A stretch of DNA of 64,000 nt. Source: CAWBJO01 sp963789175. GTDB lineage: Bacteria; Pseudomonadota; Alphaproteobacteria; Rhizobiales; Aestuariivirgaceae. Location of the stretch: NCBI GenBank assembly GCA_963789175.1, contig CAWBJO010000008.1, positions 124,001 to 188,000 on the forward strand. Reading direction: 5' to 3'. Under the pieces are notes generated by a model. It did no database searches, was not told the origin of the DNA, and saw only the letters and a program-made list of their open reading frames with translations. Below, in pieces: positions 58,757 through 64,000 of this stretch (the first letter of the stretch is position 1; each line of letters starts with the position of its first letter). A program made the position numbers and the translations under genes.

Positions 58757-58899
58757 GTCGCTAAACCTTGATTCCGCATCTATCCGCCGTCTGGCCCGCT
58801 TTTCGCCGGCCCCGAGGCCCGCCGGAGGTGCGCAAGGAAACACTTTGCGGCAGGGCGTCCCAAGCATTACATACATCGACGAGGCAGTGATTAACAACA

Positions 58900-59502
58900 A
58901 TGGCCCGCCGTTCGATTGCAAAGGAAGTGGATACCGTAAGGCGCACGCTCGCCGGCCGTTCCATCGTTCTCGTCGGACTCATGGGAGCGGGAAAGTCCAC
59001 GATCGGCAGGCGCCTCGCCCAGAAACTCGGCCTCGAATTCGTCGATGCCGACGCCGCCATCGAGCAGGCCGCCGGCAAGTCGGTCCAGGATATTTTCGCC
59101 GACCACGGCGAAAGCTACTTTCGCGACGGCGAGCGCAAGGTCATCGCCCGCCTGCTCGATTCCGGCCCGCAGGTACTGGCCACCGGCGGCGGCGCTTTCA
59201 TGAATCCCGAGACCCGCCGCCTCATCGCCGAGCGCGGCATCGCCGTGTGGCTCAAGGCCGACCTCTCCCTTCTCATGAAGCGCGTCCGCCGCCGCAACGA
59301 TCGTCCCCTTCTGGCGACCGGCGATCCGGAGGACACGATGCGGCGGCTCATGGAGGAGCGCTACCCCGTCTATGGCGAAGCCGAGATCACCGTCGAGAGC
59401 CGCGACGTGCCGCACGCCTCGATCGTCACCGACGTCATCCGCGCCCTCGCCATGCGTCCAAAGGCGAACGGCGCCAGCTCCGTCTCGGAACCGGCGCAAT
59501 GA
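58900..59502 (+). CDS. aroK: Shikimate kinase
   Basis: The 200-residue product phosphorylates shikimate in aromatic amino acid synthesis. The Walker A motif is GLMGAGKSTIGRRLA (about residues 26-40), the substrate-binding VDADAAIEQAAGKSV carries the conserved Asp, and LATGGGAFM is the glycine triplet. RPLL in NDRPLLATGD is the lid. It overlaps aroB by four bases (ATGA). Confidence 0.96.
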   Translation: MARRSIAKEVDTVRRTLAGRSIVLVGLMGAGKSTIGRRLAQKLGLEFVDADAAIEQAAGKSVQDIFADHGESYFRDGERKVIARLLDSGPQVLATGGGAFMNPETRRLIAERGIAVWLKADLSLLMKRVRRRNDRPLLATGDPEDTMRRLMEERYPVYGEAEITVESRDVPHASIVTDVIRALAMRPKANGASSVSEPAQ

Positions 59503-60617
59503 GCGATCCGGCTTTGAGTACCGTTGCGGTTGATCTTGGTGAGCGCGGCTACGACATCGTCATCGGACCTTCGCTGCTCGCTTCGTCTGGGGAGCGTCTG
59601 CGTCCGCATCTGTCGCGGCCTCGCCTCGTCGTCGTCACCGATGCCAACGTAGCCCGCCTTCACTTGAAGACCCTCGCCGCTTCGCTCGATGCGGCGGGAA
59701 TCGGCCATGAAGCGATCGTCATGCCCGCCGGCGAGAAGTCCAAGAGCTACGCCCATCTCGCGGCCCTGTGCGACAAGCTGCTCGCTGCCGGTGTCGAGCG
59801 CGACGACGTGGTGTTCGCCTTCGGCGGCGGCGTCATCGGCGACCTCGTCGGCTTCGCGGCCGCGATTCTTCGTCGCGGCGTCGCCTTCATCCAGTGCCCG
59901 ACCACCCTTCTCGCCCAGGTCGACAGCTCGGTCGGCGGCAAGACCGGCATCAACTCGCCGCTCGGCAAGAATCTCATCGGCGCCTTTCACCAGCCGCGCC
60001 TCGTTCTCTCCGATACCCGCCTGCTCGACACCCTGCCCGACCGCGAGCTGAAGGCGGGCTATGCCGAGGTGGCGAAGTACGGCCTGCTCGGCGACCGGCA
60101 GCTGTTCGAATGGCTGGAGACCGCCGTCGCTTCCCTTCTGTCCGGCGACGATGCGGCGCGCCTGCGCGCCGTCACCGCCAGCTGCCGCGCCAAGGCCGAG
60201 ATCGTCGGCCGCGACGAGACCGAGCGCGGCGACCGCGCCCTTCTCAACCTCGGCCACACCTTCGCCCACGCGCTCGAGGCGGCTACCGGCTATTCCGACC
60301 GGCTCCTGCACGGCGAGGCCGTGGCGATCGGCATGGCCATGGCCTTCCGCTTCTCCTCGCGCCTCGGCCTCTGCCCGGCGGCCGACGTCGAACGCGTCGA
60401 GCGTCACCTGGAAGGCGTCGGATTGCCCATTCGTCCGAAGGGGATGGAGGGCGGCCTTCCACCAGCGTCTGAATTCCTGGAGCTGATGCGCCAGGACAAG
60501 AAGAGCCGCGCCGGCCGGCTCGTCTTCATTCTCGTGCGCGGCATCGGCGCAGCGTTCGTCGCCCGCGACGTCGAAGCGGCGAGCGTCGAGTCGTTCTTGC
60601 GATCTGAACTGGATTGA
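59499..60617 (+). CDS. aroB: 3-dehydroquinate synthase
   Basis: The 372-residue product converts DAHP to 3-dehydroquinate. The NAD-binding glycine loop is FGGGVIGDLVGFAAA, and the metal and substrate sites include QVDSSVGGKTGIN, GYAEVAKYGLLGD, LNLGHTFAHALEA and LLHGEAVAIGMAMA. It is translationally coupled to aroK, and the CNNM protein gene starts right after it. Confidence 0.97.
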   Translation: MSDPALSTVAVDLGERGYDIVIGPSLLASSGERLRPHLSRPRLVVVTDANVARLHLKTLAASLDAAGIGHEAIVMPAGEKSKSYAHLAALCDKLLAAGVERDDVVFAFGGGVIGDLVGFAAAILRRGVAFIQCPTTLLAQVDSSVGGKTGINSPLGKNLIGAFHQPRLVLSDTRLLDTLPDRELKAGYAEVAKYGLLGDRQLFEWLETAVASLLSGDDAARLRAVTASCRAKAEIVGRDETERGDRALLNLGHTFAHALEAATGYSDRLLHGEAVAIGMAMAFRFSSRLGLCPAADVERVERHLEGVGLPIRPKGMEGGLPPASEFLELMRQDKKSRAGRLVFILVRGIGAAFVARDVEAASVESFLRSELD

Positions 60618-60619
60618 TC

Positions 60620-61909
60620 ATGACCACCCCTATCTGGTTTGACATCTCCATCGTGCTTTTGCTCCTGGTGATCTCCGCCTATTTCTCCGCTTCGGAGACG
60701 GCGCTGACCGCGACCTCGCGGGCCCGCATCCACGAGCTCGCCCGCCGCGGCAACAAGCGCGCCGCGGAGGTCGAGCGGCTGACCTCGATGCGTGAACGGC
60801 TCATCGGAACCATCCTGCTCGGCAACAACGTCGTAAACATCGCCGCCTCGGCGCTCGCCACCAGTTTCCTGCTGCGCGCCATCGGCCCGGCCGGCGTCGT
60901 CTACGCCACGTTCGCCATGACCCTCCTCGTCCTCATCTTCGGCGAGGTGCTGCCCAAGACCTACGCGCTCATCAACAGCGATCGCGTCGCGCTCTCCGTC
61001 GCGCCGGTGCTGCGCGTGCTGGTGTCGGTCTTCAGCCCGGTGGTCATGTCCGTCGAATACCTGGTGAAGCACATCCTGCGGCTGTTCGGCGCCGACGTCA
61101 GCAGCGCCGAGAACGTGCTGTCCGCCCACGAGGAGGTGCGCGGCGTGATCGAGCTGCACCACAAGGAAGGCGCCTTCGTGAAGAAGGACCGCGACATGAT
61201 CGGCGGCATTCTCGACCTGCGCGAGCTCGCCGTTTCCGACGTCATGATCCACCGCACCAAGATGGTGATGGTCGACGGCTCGTCGCCGCCCGCCACCATC
61301 ATCGAGGAAGTGCTCGACAGCGGCCACACCCGCGTGCCGATCTGGAAGGACCGGCCCGACAACATCGTCGGCATCGTTCATGCCAAGGACCTCCTCAAGG
61401 CGCTGATGCGGACCAAGGGAGATGCGGACCGCATCGACCTCGACGAGATCATCAAGACGCCATGGTTCGTTCCCGATACGCGCCCCGTCGCCGATCAGCT
61501 CAGTGCTTTCCTGCGCCGCAAGATGCATTTCGCCGTCGTCGTCGACGAGTACGGAGAGGTCATGGGCCTCGTCACGCTTGAGGACATCATCGAGGAAATC
61601 GTCGGCGACATCTCTGACGAGCACGACATCGCCGTACCGGGCGTCCGCAAGGAAGCCGACGGCAGCTACGTGGTCGAAGGCACGGTGCCCATCCGCGATC
61701 TCAACCGGCTGCTCGACTGGGACCTGCCCGACGAAGAAGCGACGACGGTTGCCGGTCTCGTCGTCCACGAGGCGCAGTCGATTCCGAAGGCCGGCCAGAC
61801 CTTCACGTTCCACCGCCACCGCTTCGAAGTCCTGCGCAAGCGCCGCCACCAGGTCACGCTGCTGCGCATCTCGCCGCTGCGCAATCCCGTGGAGGATCAA
61901 CGCGCCTGA
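60620..61909 (+). CDS. CNNM/CorC (HlyC/CorC) family transporter-associated protein
   Basis: The 429-residue membrane protein has an N-terminal DUF21 (CNNM) domain of about four membrane segments (LLLLVISAYFSASETAL, IGTILLGNNVVNIAASAL, VLIFGEVLPKTYAL), then a pair of CBS domains (VSDVMIHRTKMV and HFAVVVDEYGEVMGLVTLEDI) and a C-terminal CorC_HlyC domain. Such proteins are linked to magnesium and cobalt efflux. ATG 60620 is chosen; the in-frame TTG 60614 overlaps the aroB stop. Its end overlaps bolA by 13 bases. Confidence 0.92.
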   Translation: MTTPIWFDISIVLLLLVISAYFSASETALTATSRARIHELARRGNKRAAEVERLTSMRERLIGTILLGNNVVNIAASALATSFLLRAIGPAGVVYATFAMTLLVLIFGEVLPKTYALINSDRVALSVAPVLRVLVSVFSPVVMSVEYLVKHILRLFGADVSSAENVLSAHEEVRGVIELHHKEGAFVKKDRDMIGGILDLRELAVSDVMIHRTKMVMVDGSSPPATIIEEVLDSGHTRVPIWKDRPDNIVGIVHAKDLLKALMRTKGDADRIDLDEIIKTPWFVPDTRPVADQLSAFLRRKMHFAVVVDEYGEVMGLVTLEDIIEEIVGDISDEHDIAVPGVRKEADGSYVVEGTVPIRDLNRLLDWDLPDEEATTVAGLVVHEAQSIPKAGQTFTFHRHRFEVLRKRRHQVTLLRISPLRNPVEDQRA

Positions 61910-62184
61910 GTTTCCTCGGGCGTGCGCGCCGTGAGGGTCAGCGCATGCACGCGGTCCTTGAGCTCCTCCGCCAGAACGTCGTGCACCATGCGATGGCGCT
62001 CGATGCGGGACTTGCCCGCGAAGGCCGTCGAAACGATCGTCAGCCGGAAATGCGTCTCGCCTTCCGCGCGCGATCCCGCATGGCCGGCGTGGCGATGGCT
62101 TTCATCGGTGACGTCGAGCACCTGTGGGGCAAGCCGGCTTTCGAGCTTGTGGCGGATTCGCGATGCGATTTCACCTTCTCCCAT
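61897..62184 (-). CDS. bolA: BolA family protein
   Basis: The 95-residue product has the BolA fold sequence: RIRHKLESRLAPQVLDVTDES, then THFRLTIVSTAFAGKSRIERHRMVHDVL (landmarks THFRLTIVS and HRMVHDVL), with the conserved histidine and glycine. BolA proteins work with monothiol glutaredoxins in iron-sulfur handling and cell shape control. ATG 62184 has GGGGGGAA before it. The gene diverges from the J-domain gene. Confidence 0.92.
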   Translation of the reverse strand: MGEGEIASRIRHKLESRLAPQVLDVTDESHRHAGHAGSRAEGETHFRLTIVSTAFAGKSRIERHRMVHDVLAEELKDRVHALTLTARTPEETQAR

Positions 62185-62272
62185 CGGTTCCCCCCGGTTG
62201 ACCAAAAAAATAAATTCGCCCGAGATGCGGTCCTTCGGCGCCCGACATGTATTATGATGTCTGATTCCTAGT

Positions 62273-62899
62273 ATGGATGTCATGAAGCTCGATTCAAAGC
62301 ACTTCGATCGCATCCGCGTGAAGCCGGACAAGGACCGTCGCAAGCCGGAGCGCGCCCCCGTGTGCGCCTGGCCCGGATGCAAGCTGCCCGGCACCCACAA
62401 GGCGCCGCGCGGCCGGCAGTTCGAAGGCCAGTACCTCAACTTCTGCCTCGATCACGTGCGCGACTACAACAAGGCCTACAACTTTTTCCAGGGTCTCGAC
62501 GACGAGGCGGTGTCCGACATTCTCAAGGACGCCATCACCGGACATCGTCCGACCTGGAAGCTCGGCGAGAACTCCTGGGCCTCGGCCAAGTCCGGACGCA
62601 AGACCGCCTCCCGTAGTCCCTATCGGCCCGAGAACTTCGCCGATCCCTTCAGCCTGTTCGGAAACGAACGGCGGCGGGAACGGCCGCGGCCGGCACGGAC
62701 GGCCCGCAATGCTGAATTGAAGGCCCTGCATAGCCTCGGCCTCGAGGAGGGTGCGGGCCCGAGCGAGGTCAAATCGCGCTACAAAGCCCTGGTCAAGCGC
62801 CTCCATCCCGACGCCAACGGCGGCAGCCGGGAGACCGAGGACAAGCTGAGGGAAGTCATTCAAGCCTATGATTATCTGTGCAGTTCGGGCTATTGCTAG
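62273..62899 (+). CDS. J domain-containing protein (DnaJ-like co-chaperone)
   Basis: The 208-residue protein has a C-terminal J domain whose HPD motif is in YKALVKRLHPDANGGSRET (about residues 169-187). The N-terminal 100 residues contain a cysteine cluster (VCAWPGCKLPG) and a YNKAYNFFQGL segment typical of the alphaproteobacterial protein between bolA and cobS. It should stimulate DnaK for an unknown client. ATG 62282 is an alternative start. Confidence 0.9.
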   Translation: MDVMKLDSKHFDRIRVKPDKDRRKPERAPVCAWPGCKLPGTHKAPRGRQFEGQYLNFCLDHVRDYNKAYNFFQGLDDEAVSDILKDAITGHRPTWKLGENSWASAKSGRKTASRSPYRPENFADPFSLFGNERRRERPRPARTARNAELKALHSLGLEEGAGPSEVKSRYKALVKRLHPDANGGSRETEDKLREVIQAYDYLCSSGYC

Positions 62900-62981
62900 T
62901 CCCTGCCTGCCGGAGCCTTCTTGCCCGAAGGCGTCGCTTTCGATTAGAACCTGAGCCGCACCCGCGCGTTATTCGAAGATC

Positions 62982-63977
62982 ATGACGATGTCCCCTACCA
63001 CCAACGGCCAAACCACCGCCCTGCCCGACATCAAAGTGTCGGTGCACCAGTTATTCGGCTTCGAGAGCAGTCTGCAGGTGCCGGCCTTTTCACAGCCCTC
63101 CGACCAGGTCCCCGACTTCGACGAGGACTACATCTTCAATCGCGAGACCACGCTCTCCATCCTCGCCGGCTTTGCCTACAACCGGCGCGTCATGATCACC
63201 GGCTATCATGGTACCGGCAAGTCGACCCATATCGAGCAGGTCGCCGCCCGTCTGAACTGGCCGTGCATCCGCGTCAATCTCGACAGCCACATCAGCCGCA
63301 TCGATCTCGTCGGCAAGGATGCGATCGTGCTGAAGGACGGCAAGCAGATCACCGAGTTCCGCGAGGGAATTCTTCCCTGGTGCTATCAGCACAATGTGGC
63401 GCTGGTTTTCGACGAGTACGACGCCGGCCGGCCGGACGTGATGTTCGTCATCCAGCGCGTGCTCGAATCCTCCGGCCGCCTCACCCTCCTCGACCAGAAC
63501 CGCATCATTCGTCCGCACCCGGCGTTCCGCCTGTTCTCCACCGCCAACACGATCGGCCTCGGCGACACGACGGGCCTCTATCACGGCACCCAGCAGATCA
63601 ACCAGGCCCAGATGGACCGCTGGTCGATCATCACCACCCTGAACTACCTCCCGCACGCGCAGGAGCAGGCGATCGTGCTCGCCAAGGTCAAGTCGTTCCA
63701 GACGGAGAAGGGCCGCAAGACCATCGCCAACATGGTACGCGTCGCCGATCTCACCCGCAGCGCGTTCATCGCCGGCGACCTGTCGACGGTCATGAGTCCC
63801 CGCACCGTCATCAACTGGGCGCAGAACTCCGAGATCTTCGACGACATCGGCTTCGCCTTCCGCCTGACCTTCCTCAACAAGTGCGACGAGCTCGAGCGCG
63901 GCCTCGTGGCGGAGTTCTACCAGCGCTGCTTTGGCGAGGAGTTGCCGGAATCGACGGCGCACGTCTCGATCTCCTGA
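62982..63977 (+). CDS. cobS: Aerobic cobaltochelatase subunit CobS
   Basis: CobS is the AAA+ ATPase subunit of the CobNST complex that inserts cobalt into hydrogenobyrinic acid diamide in aerobic B12 synthesis. The 331-residue product begins with KVSVHQLFGFESSL and has Walker A ITGYHGTGKSTHIEQ and Walker B VALVFDEYDAGRPD. The C-terminal SPRTVINWAQNSEIF is conserved. The cobT start lies eight bases after it. Confidence 0.96.
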   Translation: MTMSPTTNGQTTALPDIKVSVHQLFGFESSLQVPAFSQPSDQVPDFDEDYIFNRETTLSILAGFAYNRRVMITGYHGTGKSTHIEQVAARLNWPCIRVNLDSHISRIDLVGKDAIVLKDGKQITEFREGILPWCYQHNVALVFDEYDAGRPDVMFVIQRVLESSGRLTLLDQNRIIRPHPAFRLFSTANTIGLGDTTGLYHGTQQINQAQMDRWSIITTLNYLPHAQEQAIVLAKVKSFQTEKGRKTIANMVRVADLTRSAFIAGDLSTVMSPRTVINWAQNSEIFDDIGFAFRLTFLNKCDELERGLVAEFYQRCFGEELPESTAHVSIS

Positions 63978-63984
63978 CATCGCC

Positions 63985-64000
63985 ATGGCCCAGGATCGCG
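63985..64000 (+). CDS. cobT: Start of cobaltochelatase subunit CobT (truncated by window end)
   Basis: ATG 63985 begins MAQDR and runs off the window end. Only five codons are visible, so the call rests on position directly after cobS, where cobT is normally found. Confidence 0.55.

Noticed and set aside
62915..62932. GCCTTC/GAAGGC hairpin between the J-domain gene and cobS
   Set aside because: A six-base stem with no clear U tract is too weak to call a terminator in GC-rich DNA.

Overview
The window comes from a GC-rich alphaproteobacterium, most likely of the Rhizobiales (Hyphomicrobiales). This rests on recognised gene families and gene orders, not on a database search. The pointers are a DUF4167 protein downstream of prfA-prmC, a lysC/ptsP/prfA/prmC neighbourhood, the order xerD-aroK-aroB-CNNM-bolA-J-domain protein-cobS-(cobT), an aerobic CobS-type cobaltochelatase, an imuB-dnaE2 mutagenesis cassette, a rhizobial-type choline system (ChoXWV, BetI, BetA) and a 16S-tRNA-Ile-tRNA-Ala-23S-5S rRNA operon. 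No prophage, insertion sequence, CRISPR array or other clearly mobile DNA was seen.

Layout. Positions 1-3414 hold the end of imuB and all of dnaE2. Positions 3424-9761 (minus strand) form a catabolic operon: an N-formylglutamate-amidohydrolase-family enzyme, an ethanolamine-type APC permease carrying a one-base frameshift, a glutamine-synthetase-like ligase, an aldehyde dehydrogenase and an iron alcohol dehydrogenase. Positions 9903-15411 hold the choline importer choXWV (minus) diverging from betI-betA (plus). Positions 15408-23123 hold a FemAB/GNAT-like enzyme, a D-amino-acid-type transaminase, a class III transaminase paired with a second GS-like ligase, NhaD, a YqhA-family protein, a small hypothetical protein and a glutathione S-transferase. 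Positions 23208-30100 hold an initiator tRNA, a CHAD-domain gene, and the complete rRNA operon with its promoter. From 30526 to the right end the content is mostly core: M23 peptidase, ClpB (one-base frameshift), MOSC protein, DUF4167, PrmC, RF1, a RodZ-like protein, PtsP, LysC, UbiG, DUF1178, a nitrilase-family amidase, glutaredoxin, ComF, a methyltransferase, MutT, an XRE-cupin regulator, a GNAT acetyltransferase, ArgJ, a parvulin-type PPIase, SecA, a Flp pilin, an L,D-transpeptidase, AccA, XerD, AroK, AroB, a CNNM/CorC protein, BolA, a J-domain protein, CobS and the first codons of CobT.

How the genes may work together. The most system-like part is 3424-15411. Choline would enter through ChoXWV and be oxidised by BetA under BetI control. 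Next door, an amino alcohol (ethanolamine is the best guess from the permease) would be imported, gamma-glutamylated, oxidised by the alcohol and aldehyde dehydrogenases, and released by the amidohydrolase. This second route is inference from gene content. A near-consensus minus-strand promoter before the amidohydrolase gene and a strong hairpin between permease and ligase suggest that the operon is separately controlled. A second GS-like/transaminase pair lies 9 kb away.

Sequence quality. Two genes (permease near 8622, clpB near 33638) are each broken by a single extra base while both flanking parts are well conserved. Sequencing or assembly error is the simplest explanation, especially for clpB.
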